This document shows, in pieces, positions 1 to 5,016 of a DNA stretch of 5,016 nucleotides. The notes under the pieces are model-generated. The model saw only the letters and a list, made by a program, of their open reading frames with translations. It made no database searches and was not told the origin of the DNA. The position numbers and the translations under genes are program-made. The DNA is taken from positions 1 to 5,016 of the forward strand of contig JALSIF010000055.1 of the NCBI GenBank assembly GCA_026981635.1, in the 5' to 3' direction. Each line of letters begins with the position of its first letter. Position 1 is the first letter of the stretch. The DNA is from a bacterium. GTDB taxonomy: Bacteria > 4484-113 > JALSIF01.

Positions 1-906
1 TCCCTCTTGGTGGCCAATCTAAGGCTTTCCAGGGGAGAGCGCCCGCCCATCCGGTTTGTGGTGAGAAACCCGGACTACCGCCAGAGGCTCACCCAAGGGA
101 TTGAGGTAAGAAGCCTTGCCGGCGAAGCCCTCGGCACCCTCAGGCTCTCTCCGGAGGAGCTGGTGGCACAGTTGCCGGACCCTCCCTTCCTGACCGAGTT
201 GGTGGTGGTCGCGGTGCGGGCCTACCAGGTGGCCGAAGTGAGGAGCCGGCTAGGTGGGATGGCGCGGGATGCCCTGTTTGTCTTTAACGGCATGGTTGAG
301 CCGCCCCCCCGGCTGGTGGGGGTGCTGAGCGCTGGGGCCAGTCTGAGGGATGACCATCTGGCCATCTCCACAAGCGGCGAGCTTGAGGTCTGCTTTGAAG
401 GAGGGGCAGGGGACAGCCCCAGCCTAAGCCCTCTCCTTAGCGGCCCCTATCTCACCGTCTATGAGGTAGGCTCCCGCGCCCCCCAGTACCTGAAGCTTGC
501 CCTAAACGCCACCGTAAATCCCCTTGCCGCCCTGGTGGGCCAGCCCAACCGGTTGGTGCTGGAGGAGCCCCTGGTGGGAGTGGCCCGGAAGGTAATGGAA
601 GAGGTGGCCGGCCTCTACCAGAAGCTGGTTCCCCAATATGCCTTCACCTTTGAGGAGCTGTGGGAGGAGCTTTCGGACCTGGTGGAGAGGACGGCGGAGA
701 ACTTCTGCTCCACCCTGATGGACCTGAGGCTTGGACGCAGGACCGAGATTGAGTTCATCAGCGGCTGGCTGGTGGAGCAGGGGGCAAGGCTGGGAGTTGA
801 CCTTCCCCTAAACCGCCGGCTCACTGCCCTGGTGCTCTCCTTCCCCGCCCGTGGCGGGCGTTTCTTCACCCCCGAGGAGCTCACCCGGGAACTGGGGCTC
901 AGATAG
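1..906 (+). CDS. panE: 2-dehydropantoate 2-reductase (ketopantoate reductase), 5' end cut by the window
   Basis: Likely cytosolic NADPH-dependent reductase that turns 2-dehydropantoate into (R)-pantoate for pantothenate and CoA synthesis. Numbering residues from the TTG at base 7, landmarks match E. coli PanE in order and spacing: Asn94 in FNGM (E. coli Asn98), Lys163 in YLKLALN (catalytic Lys176), Asn167, then a C-terminal helical domain with ENFCSTLMDL (Ser235, E. coli Ser244) and RRTEIEF (Glu247, catalytic Glu256). Ser-to-Glu spacing is 12 in both. The frame is open to base 1, and the first codons (S-L-L-V-A-N) look like the helix just after the Rossmann GxGxxG loop, so the true start and the glycine motif lie about 40 bases upstream. 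The TTG at 7 is not the start. An oddity is VAVRAYQV, with Arg71 where the family usually has Lys (E. coli Lys72). The gene converges on rmuC. A paralogous PanE-family reductase acting on another 2-keto acid cannot be excluded. Confidence 0.86.
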   Translation, partial: SLLVANLRLSRGERPPIRFVVRNPDYRQRLTQGIEVRSLAGEALGTLRLSPEELVAQLPDPPFLTELVVVAVRAYQVAEVRSRLGGMARDALFVFNGMVEPPPRLVGVLSAGASLRDDHLAISTSGELEVCFEGGAGDSPSLSPLLSGPYLTVYEVGSRAPQYLKLALNATVNPLAALVGQPNRLVLEEPLVGVARKVMEEVAGLYQKLVPQYAFTFEELWEELSDLVERTAENFCSTLMDLRLGRRTEIEFISGWLVEQGARLGVDLPLNRRLTALVLSFPARGGRFFTPEELTRELGLR

Positions 907-932
907 GTATAGCTCCCTAGCCCGGTGCGTTG

Positions 933-2198
933 CTAGACACCCTGGACATCGTCCAGTTCGCCAGCTTCCAGGGCGGCGGCCTCGCCTGCGGGGAGGGCCT
1001 CCAGCTCCTCGTCGCTTGCCCCCCGCAGGCGGTAAAGGCTGTCCAGCTCGGCCCTCAGGCGGCCGAGCTTCCTCATTGCCTCCTCAATGTTGCTCTTGGC
1101 CCAGCCGGTTTGGCGGTCGCTGGTCTGGATACTCTTTTCCACCTCGTCTAAAAGCTGGCTCAGGCGGTTTAGGGAAACCAGCACCATTTTGGCCTGGCGC
1201 TCTATGCGCTTGCCCTGTAGGGCAACCAAGGCCGCGCTCAGGTAGGCGTAGAGGGAGTTTGGGCTAACCGGAATCACCTTATGCTCTTTTGCGTAGCCCA
1301 CCGTCCTGTCGCTAAGCTCAGGGCTGAGGATCTGGAAGTAGACCTTCTCGCTGGGGATAAACATCATGGCCAGATCCAGTGTGCCCTGATCCTCCCTGAT
1401 GTACTTGGAGCTAATTTCCTCTACCCGCTTTTGGAAGTCCCTAACAAACTCCTTTAGGGCTCGATTCTTCTCCCGCTCGTCCTGGGCTTCCCAGTAGCGG
1501 CGCAGGTTCTGGAGGGGAAACTTGGAATCAATGGGAAGCCAGCGGTCATCGCCCACCTTGACCGCCGCATCCACCCGGTTTCCCCCGATCTCGTGTTGCA
1601 GGCTGAACATGTCTGCCGGCAGGATGTCCCGCAGGATGTTCTCCAGCATCTTCTCGCCAAACTCGCCGATGGCCTTGGGGCTGCCCAGGGCACTCTCCAA
1701 GCTCCGGCTCAGGCGCTCCAACTCGCCCTGTGCCTCGGCCAGCGCACCGAGCTGCTTGCTGAGCTGCTGGATCATCTCGCCGGTGCCAGAAAGCTTTTCC
1801 GTGACCTGCTTGCTCACCTCTCCTACCTGCTCAAGGAGGGATTGGCGAAGCTGTTCAATGAGCTTTCGGCTCTTCTCGTCCGATTCGCCGATGGACTTCT
1901 GGAAGCGGCTTATGGTCTGATCAATCTGGTTTCGGAAGTCGGCTAGCTTCTTTTCTACTTCCTGCCTGACCTCGGCCGACTGCTTTTGACCTCGCTCTAG
2001 CTGCTTTTCGGCAAACCCAGAAATCTTTTCTTCTATCCTCCGAATCTCCCCCTCCAGCCGCTCAAGCTGGTGCAGGTCCGTCTGGGTGGGACCGGCAAGG
2101 CCGACTCTGCGGCTAAGCAGAAGGTAGGCCAGCACGAATCCAAACAGGGTGGCAGCAATCACTACCCCAAGGACAACAAGGTCCAGTCCTTCAGTCAT
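933..2198 (-). CDS. rmuC: RmuC family DNA recombination protein
   Basis: RmuC proteins have a predicted nuclease-like core and are linked genetically to limiting rearrangements at inverted repeats; the biochemical activity is poorly known. This 421-residue protein has the full family architecture. A single N-terminal membrane helix spans about residues 7-28 and ends at an Arg pair. A long charged coiled coil runs from about 40 to 172, rich in E, K, Q and R. The conserved core starts at GEFGEKMLENIL (178-189), continues through NRVDAAV (Asp210) and LPIDSKFPLQ (Asp224, Lys226), consistent with a PD-(D/E)xK-like fold, and includes MMFIPSE (278-284) and VSPNSLYAYL (311-320). The tail after about 395 is acidic and Ala/Glu-rich, probably disordered. 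Where most relatives have Trp in GxWGE, this one has Phe. The ATG start is supported by a strong Shine-Dalgarno sequence and by the membrane helix beginning at once. It is probably the last gene of the trpS-orf206-rmuC operon. The family assignment is secure and the function is inferred. Confidence 0.94.
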   Translation of the reverse strand: MTEGLDLVVLGVVIAATLFGFVLAYLLLSRRVGLAGPTQTDLHQLERLEGEIRRIEEKISGFAEKQLERGQKQSAEVRQEVEKKLADFRNQIDQTISRFQKSIGESDEKSRKLIEQLRQSLLEQVGEVSKQVTEKLSGTGEMIQQLSKQLGALAEAQGELERLSRSLESALGSPKAIGEFGEKMLENILRDILPADMFSLQHEIGGNRVDAAVKVGDDRWLPIDSKFPLQNLRRYWEAQDEREKNRALKEFVRDFQKRVEEISSKYIREDQGTLDLAMMFIPSEKVYFQILSPELSDRTVGYAKEHKVIPVSPNSLYAYLSAALVALQGKRIERQAKMVLVSLNRLSQLLDEVEKSIQTSDRQTGWAKSNIEEAMRKLGRLRAELDSLYRLRGASDEELEALPAGEAAALEAGELDDVQGV

Positions 2199-2209
2199 TT
2201 TCTACTCTT

Positions 2210-2216
2210 CCTCCTC
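2210..2216 (-). promoter_or_regulatory. Shine-Dalgarno sequence of rmuC
   Basis: The minus strand reads GAGGAGG here, overlapping the TGA stop codon of the upstream 206-residue gene (2215-2217). Its 3' end is 11 bases from the rmuC ATG. It is the only strong ribosome binding site in the window. Its overlap with the preceding stop suggests rmuC is translated by ribosomes coming off the upstream gene, and it fixes the rmuC start. Confidence 0.75.
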
Positions 2217-2835
2217 AGGGGTTTAGGTTATATATACTATCCAGGCCAAAGCATATTTGATGCATTCCAGCAATGTTCTCGCTTATCAGGGCATACTGGC
2301 GGGCAAGCTCACCGTTGAGCAAGGCGGCGAGAGCAGCCTGGTTGGCGGGGTGTTCCTCGGAGGCGAGGAGGTTTATTAGCTCCAAAATTCTGCCTGCGGA
2401 GGAAAGGTAGGCGAGGATGGCCTCAAAGGTCTTGCCGAACTCCTCCATCAGCAGACCCGAGGATAGCTCCCGCCTGAGACGCAGGACTTCCTCCTCTTCC
2501 ATAGGGGAGCTGTGGGACAGCCCTCGCTGAAACTTTCTGACCAGCGCAGGGTAGTCGTAGTCGTCCCAGAGCAGAAGCCGCGGAAAGAGGGGGGCAAGGT
2601 GGCCCATTAGTTCTGCCCTAAGCTCTTGGGCTCTGGCCGCAGCCCGGCAGAGCTCCTGGTAGAAGGGAATCACATTCCTGTCGTCTATTCCCTCCCCGGC
2701 GATGGCCTTAGCGGCTTTGAGGAGGTCGGTGAAGTGGGTGGAAAGCTCAGTGAGCTTCTGGTTTAGCCTGCCTGCGGGGGGCGAGCCGGGAAGGTAGCGT
2801 TCTAGCAGGGCCTGGGTTAGGAGGGATTTATCCAC
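2215..2835 (-). CDS. Unrecognised helical protein of 206 residues, between trpS and rmuC
   Basis: I do not recognise this protein. It is rich in Leu, Ala, Glu and Arg and reads as almost entirely alpha-helical, with no signal peptide, membrane segment, cysteine cluster or obvious catalytic motif; the only cysteines are in ELCRAA and QICFGL. The least repetitive part is LLLWDDYDYPALVRKF (about residues 88-103), followed by an acidic run EEEE (117-120). The C-terminal half is a series of amphipathic helices (EFGKTFEAILAYL, GRILELINLLA, AALAALLNGELARQY). The chosen start is GTG at 2833-2835, 10 bases after the trpS stop. It has no clear Shine-Dalgarno sequence, and the frame stays open back into trpS, so the start is uncertain. 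The ORF exactly fills the space between trpS and rmuC on the same strand, ends within the rmuC ribosome binding site and shows the same codon style, so it is very likely a real co-transcribed gene. The function is unknown. Confidence 0.75.
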   Translation of the reverse strand: MDKSLLTQALLERYLPGSPPAGRLNQKLTELSTHFTDLLKAAKAIAGEGIDDRNVIPFYQELCRAAARAQELRAELMGHLAPLFPRLLLWDDYDYPALVRKFQRGLSHSSPMEEEEVLRLRRELSSGLLMEEFGKTFEAILAYLSSAGRILELINLLASEEHPANQAALAALLNGELARQYALISENIAGMHQICFGLDSIYNLNP

Positions 2836-2845
2836 CGGGAAAAGC

Positions 2846-4198
2846 CTAGTCGGCCGCCACCCTGGCGGGGGAGAAGTAGTTGATCTTCATCGCCTCCCTG
2901 ACCTCGCTTATGGTCTGCTTGGCCACCTGGCGGGCGCGGCGGGTCCCCTCAATCAGGATCTCGTCCACCTCGTCCATGCGCTTCTCCCACTGGTGGCGCC
3001 GCTCGCGGATGGGGGCCAGGATCTCGTCCACCCTTGCCGCCAGCTCCTTCTTACAGGCCACGCATCCTCTCAGTCCGTGGACGCACTGGTGGCGCACGGT
3101 GGGTTCGCCCTCGGGGTTGAAGACCTGGTGCCAGGCGTAGACCCGGCAGACGTCGGGCCGGCCGGGGTCGGTAGGATGGATGCGACCCGGGTCGGTAACC
3201 CCCTGGCGGATGACGGCCCAGATCTCATCGTAGTCGTCGGCCAGGTTGATCACGTTGCCCAGGGACTTGCTCATCTTCTCGTCCCCGGTGATTCCCTTTA
3301 GCACTCCCTTGGTGTCCTGGGCGCCGATCTCCCTTAGCCGGATGAGTTCGTCCTTGGCCCACTGGACAAGGCTTTCTGCCGGTAGGTTGCTTTCAGTTGG
3401 GTGTTCGGCAAGAAGTTTTGCCACCCCCTGGGCAAGCTTCTCAAAGCCGGCCTCACTGTCTGCTGGGCTTGCCTCATCGCTGAACAGCCCGGCCGCCTCG
3501 GCAAGGCTTAGATCGGTATAGCGGGCAAGAAACCCCTCCAGACTGAGATCTAGGCTGGGGGGCCGGTAGGACCAGTACCAGCGCTCCAGGGGGGAGGGCT
3601 CCCCCTCCGCTCCGCCCACCATGGCGATGGGCTCAATGAGGATCTCTTCGCCACCGCCGTAGAGGCGGTTGAACTTGCGCACCAGCTTGCGGCAAAACTC
3701 AATGTGGGGGACCTGGTCCCTGCCCACCGGGACCAGCTTGGCCTTAAAGATGGTGATGTCTGCCGCCTGGCTTACCGGGTAGCCCAGGAAGCCGTAGTTG
3801 AGCTCCAGGCGGCCCTTCTTCCCCTCCAGGGCGAAGTTGATGCCCAGCTGCTGGGCCTCGCTTTTTAGGGTGGGGTTGTGGAAGAGCTGGTGGACCGAGG
3901 CAAGCATGGAGAGGTACATGGTGAGCTCGTGGATCTCGGGGATCATGGACTGGATGCAGATGGTGGTCCGCTCCGGGTCAATGCCCACCGCCAGGTAGTC
4001 CAAGGTCACCTCGCGCACGTGGCGGGAAAGCTCCTCCTGGCGGTCCCAGTGGGTGGTGAGGGCCTGCACATCGGCAATCAGGATGTAGCAGTCGTAGCCC
4101 TCCTCCTGCAGGCGCACCCGGTTGCGCAGGCTGCCCACATAGTGCCCCAGGTGGAGCTTGCCGGTTGGTCGGTCTCCAGTGAGCACCCGCTCGCCCAT
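2846..4198 (-). CDS. trpS: Tryptophan--tRNA ligase, Fe-S type with large insertion
   Basis: Class I aminoacyl-tRNA synthetase that charges tRNA-Trp with tryptophan in the cytosol using ATP. The start VLTGDRPTGKLHLGHYVGS carries the HIGH signature as HLGH (16-19), and DEKMSKSLGN (306-315) is the KMSKS loop. The core motifs YPVSQAADI (140-148) and VGRDQVPHIEFCRKL (158-172), used in amino acid and ATP binding, are intact. The ATG places HIGH at the usual distance from the N-terminus. Two features stand out. At 450 residues it is over 100 longer than typical bacterial TrpRS (about 330), mainly from an extra block at about 191-297 just before KMSKS. In the C-terminal tRNA-binding half, Cys351, Cys372, Cys379 and Cys382 are spaced C-x20-C-x6-C-x2-C, nearly the C-x22-C-x6-C-x2-C that holds a [4Fe-4S] cluster in Thermotoga maritima TrpRS. 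There is no Shine-Dalgarno sequence at normal distance; AAAGGAAAG lies about 20 bases upstream. It is probably the first gene of an operon with orf206 and rmuC. Confidence 0.97.
   Translation of the reverse strand: MGERVLTGDRPTGKLHLGHYVGSLRNRVRLQEEGYDCYILIADVQALTTHWDRQEELSRHVREVTLDYLAVGIDPERTTICIQSMIPEIHELTMYLSMLASVHQLFHNPTLKSEAQQLGINFALEGKKGRLELNYGFLGYPVSQAADITIFKAKLVPVGRDQVPHIEFCRKLVRKFNRLYGGGEEILIEPIAMVGGAEGEPSPLERWYWSYRPPSLDLSLEGFLARYTDLSLAEAAGLFSDEASPADSEAGFEKLAQGVAKLLAEHPTESNLPAESLVQWAKDELIRLREIGAQDTKGVLKGITGDEKMSKSLGNVINLADDYDEIWAVIRQGVTDPGRIHPTDPGRPDVCRVYAWHQVFNPEGEPTVRHQCVHGLRGCVACKKELAARVDEILAPIRERRHQWEKRMDEVDEILIEGTRRARQVAKQTISEVREAMKINYFSPARVAAD
3053..3148 (-). other. Predicted [4Fe-4S] cysteine motif inside trpS
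   Basis: This segment encodes residues 351-382 of TrpRS. The four cysteines are at 351, 372, 379 and 382, the last three within QCVHGLRGCVACKKE. The spacing C-x20-C-x6-C-x2-C matches the Thermotoga maritima TrpRS cluster site except for two fewer residues in the first gap. It sits just after KMSKS, in the domain that recognises the tRNA anticodon, as in Thermotoga. The spacing is read directly; cluster binding is inferred by homology. Confidence 0.8.
3308..3628 (-). other. Insertion of about 105 residues in TrpRS, ahead of the KMSKS loop
   Basis: Ordinary TrpRS passes from the FNxLYG...EP segment to a short linker and then the KMSKS loop within roughly 20 residues. Here EEILIEP (184-190) is followed by about 107 extra residues before GVLKGITGDEKMSKS. 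The inserted block starts with an aromatic, Pro-rich patch, ERWYWSYRPP (205-214). It continues with Leu/Ala/Glu-rich helical sequence (LEGFLARYTDLSLAEAAGLF, then FEKLAQGVAKLLAEH) and ends near LVQWAKDELIRLREIG. The reading frame and codon style are continuous with the flanks, so it is a domain insertion, not a frameshift artefact. Borders are approximate because I judged them by eye from the known family pattern. No function is known to me. Confidence 0.72.
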
Positions 4199-4321
4199 GG
4201 TGGTAAGAGAATACCAAGCTTTCCTTTTCTCACTGAGAAGTTTTCGTGAGTAGATTCCGACGACTTCTGAGAGAGAGGGTAGTTTTATTTAGATCGGCTA
4301 ACAGATGTTCCTGTCGGCGAG
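4199..4321 (-). promoter_or_regulatory. Non-coding leader upstream of trpS with inverted repeats
   Basis: This 123-base gap is the longest non-coding stretch in the window and is more A+T-rich than its surroundings. It probably carries the trpS promoter; the best A+T-rich core is the minus-strand run TCTAAATAAAAC near 4283-4294, but I cannot pick a convincing -35/-10 pair. Nearer trpS, short inverted repeats overlap: AGAAGT 4236-4241 with ACTTCT 4263-4268, CTCAC 4229-4233 with GTGAG 4246-4250, and TTCTC 4227-4231 with GAGAA 4235-4239. They compete for the same bases, so only one could form at a time. No T-box consensus and no terminator U-run are visible before trpS, so attenuation is not demonstrated. 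Confidence 0.4.
4297..4318 (-). terminator. Imperfect hairpin just after the 69-residue gene
   Basis: Three bases past the TAA stop of the 69-residue gene, the minus strand can fold GCCGACAG against CTGTTAGC around a 6-base loop, with one mismatch and one G-U pair. The downstream sequence is A-rich, not the T-run of an intrinsic terminator, so this may be only a weak 3'-end structure or chance. Confidence 0.2.
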
Positions 4322-4531
4322 TTAGGGCTGGTAGCGTACCCCGACGATCTTTTCCTGCAGGTCGGGAGGCAGCCAGCGGTGGTCATAGTCCCTCACCACA
4401 AAGATGGCGTGGCGCCTCACCCCCCACATGGACTGCTTGAAGGAGATGTAGCGCTCCAGCCCCAGCTCCTCAATCCGGCGGATGAACTCCGGGGCGTCCT
4501 CTTTCCTCACCTCAATGTAGTAGTGGTCCAT
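4322..4531 (-). CDS. Unrecognised small protein of 69 residues, downstream of gcvPB
   Basis: I do not recognise this protein. It begins MDHYYIEVRKEDAPEFIRRI and is dense in charged and aromatic residues. It alternates what look like strands (HYYIEVR at 3-9, HAIFVVRDYD at 41-50, KIVGVRYQ at 61-68) with a helix (APEFIRRIEELGLERY at about 13-28), consistent with a small compact alpha/beta fold. It has no membrane segment, signal peptide or cysteines. The only methionines are the start and one in KQSMWG. The ATG start is 31 bases after the gcvPB stop on the same strand, with no Shine-Dalgarno sequence; the bases before it are mostly C. The composition looks like real protein, the ORF neatly fills the gap between gcvPB and the trpS leader, and no competing frame there fits better. 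It is probably co-transcribed with gcvPB, but a role in glycine cleavage is not shown. Confidence 0.72.
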   Translation of the reverse strand: MDHYYIEVRKEDAPEFIRRIEELGLERYISFKQSMWGVRRHAIFVVRDYDHRWLPPDLQEKIVGVRYQP

Positions 4532-4562
4532 GGCTGGCGGGGGGAGATTCTATCAGCGCACC

Positions 4563-5016
4563 CTATTCCCTTACTTCCGCCGGTTGCCAGCGCACTACCG
4601 GGTGGCGGTTGGCTTCGGCCTCCTCAATGTGGGAGACGGGCAGGCGGCTCTGGTAGTGGAGGAAGCCCTGAGGATCCTGCTCAATCTCCTCTGCAAACTG
4701 GATCATGAGGTCGGCGAAGTAGTCCAGCGTCTCCTTGCTCTCCGTCTCGGTGGGCTCAATCATCATCGCCTCCTCCACGATGAGGGGGAAGTAGACGGTG
4801 GGGGCGTGGACGCCAAACTCCAGGAGCTTCTTGGCGATGTGGAGCGCCCTTACCCCCTGCTTCTTCTGGCGGACGGCGCTGGCCACAAACTCGTGCATGC
4901 AGGCCTGGGGGTAGGGGATGTGGTAGTGGGAGCCTAGGCGCTCCTTGAGGTAGTTTGCGTTGATCACGGCGTTTTCACTCACCCTTCTCAGCCCTTCCGG
5001 CCCGTGCATGCGGATG
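4563..5016 (-). CDS. gcvPB: Glycine dehydrogenase (decarboxylating) subunit 2, C-terminal part, cut by the window
   Basis: This is the C-terminal third of the P-protein beta subunit of the glycine cleavage system. The P-protein uses PLP to decarboxylate glycine and passes the aminomethyl group to the lipoyl arm of GcvH. The visible sequence is highly characteristic: IRMHGPEGLRRVSENAVINANYL at the right edge, CMHEFV, the GVRALHIAKKLLEFGVHAPT stretch, YFPLIVEEAMMIEPTETESKETLD, and the closing NRHPVVRW. The frame is open through the window edge (Ile-Arg before the first visible Met), so that Met is internal. The PLP-binding lysine region and the N-terminal two thirds lie to the right. The P-protein is a single chain in E. 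coli and is split into GcvPA and GcvPB in Thermus and many thermophiles and Firmicutes; the C-terminus here, ending soon after PVVRW, fits the separate subunit. gcvPA and the other gcv genes are probably upstream, beyond the window. Confidence 0.95.
   Translation of the reverse strand, partial: IRMHGPEGLRRVSENAVINANYLKERLGSHYHIPYPQACMHEFVASAVRQKKQGVRALHIAKKLLEFGVHAPTVYFPLIVEEAMMIEPTETESKETLDYFADLMIQFAEEIEQDPQGFLHYQSRLPVSHIEEAEANRHPVVRWQPAEVRE

Noticed and set aside
7-9. TTG codon as the start of the first gene
   Set aside because: The frame is open to base 1 and the protein lacks the N-terminal GxGxxG motif that must precede this point in a PanE-type reductase. The real start is outside the window.
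907-936. Bidirectional terminator between panE and rmuC
   Set aside because: Only a 5-bp inverted repeat (CTAGC 917-921 with GCTAG 932-936) around a 10-base loop, partly inside the rmuC stop codon and without T-runs. It is too weak to call.
851-1267. Plus-strand ORF opposite the rmuC 3' end and overlapping the panE end
   Set aside because: Low-complexity Pro/Arg/Gly-rich translation in a frame antisense to a clear RmuC protein. It is a by-product of G+C-rich coding sequence.
933-2835. A defence system built from RmuC (nuclease-like) plus the adjacent unknown protein
   Set aside because: RmuC is a widespread housekeeping family, the neighbours are housekeeping genes, and codon style is uniform with no sign of transfer. 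Nothing supports a defence role beyond adjacency.
3878-4249. Plus-strand ORF of 123 residues opposite the trpS 5' end
   Set aside because: Antisense to the conserved HIGH-containing part of TrpRS; the composition (His/Val/Gly-rich) is that of a shadow frame.
4199-4321. T-box riboswitch controlling trpS
   Set aside because: The leader is only 123 bases, and I cannot find the conserved T-box sequence (AGGGTGGNACCGCG-like) or a terminator hairpin with a U-run.
4530-4937. Plus-strand ORF of 135 residues opposite gcvPB
   Set aside because: It lies antisense to strongly conserved GcvPB sequence, and its Leu/Gly/Val-rich translation mirrors the codon bias of the real gene.

Overview
The window is a gene-dense, visibly G+C-rich stretch of bacterial chromosome. 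Six protein genes fill it almost completely, and the largest gap is about 120 bases. I see no mobile element, CRISPR array, rRNA or tRNA. Several features point to a thermophilic or anaerobic bacterium from a deep-branching lineage: frequent AGG arginine codons in a G+C-rich background, a split glycine decarboxylase (separate GcvPB subunit), and a tryptophanyl-tRNA synthetase carrying a four-cysteine motif like the [4Fe-4S] site of Thermotoga maritima TrpRS. The taxon cannot be named from the sequence alone, and this placement is an inference.

Layout from left to right. Bases 1-906 (+) hold most of a ketopantoate reductase (panE-like) gene whose first dozen or so codons lie outside the window. 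It converges, with only 26 bases between stop codons, on rmuC (933-2198, -), a membrane-anchored coiled-coil protein with a nuclease-like core. Upstream of rmuC on the same strand are an unrecognised helical protein of 206 residues (2215-2835) and then trpS (2846-4198). The three minus-strand genes are 16 and 10 bases apart and probably form a trpS-orf206-rmuC operon. A 123-base non-coding leader with short inverted repeats (4199-4321) precedes trpS. Beyond it lie a 69-residue unrecognised protein (4322-4531) and the 3' part of gcvPB (4563 to the right edge), probably a separate transcription unit reading in the same direction.

The genes are mostly housekeeping: CoA precursor synthesis, DNA maintenance, tryptophan charging of tRNA and glycine cleavage. 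They form no obvious shared pathway, and I find no convincing evidence of a new defence or mobile system. The most unusual item is the TrpRS. It combines the Fe-S type cysteine motif with an extra block of about 105 residues inserted just before the KMSKS loop, giving 450 residues against roughly 330 for a typical bacterial enzyme. The two unrecognised proteins and the near absence of Shine-Dalgarno sequences at three of the four visible starts are secondary points of interest.
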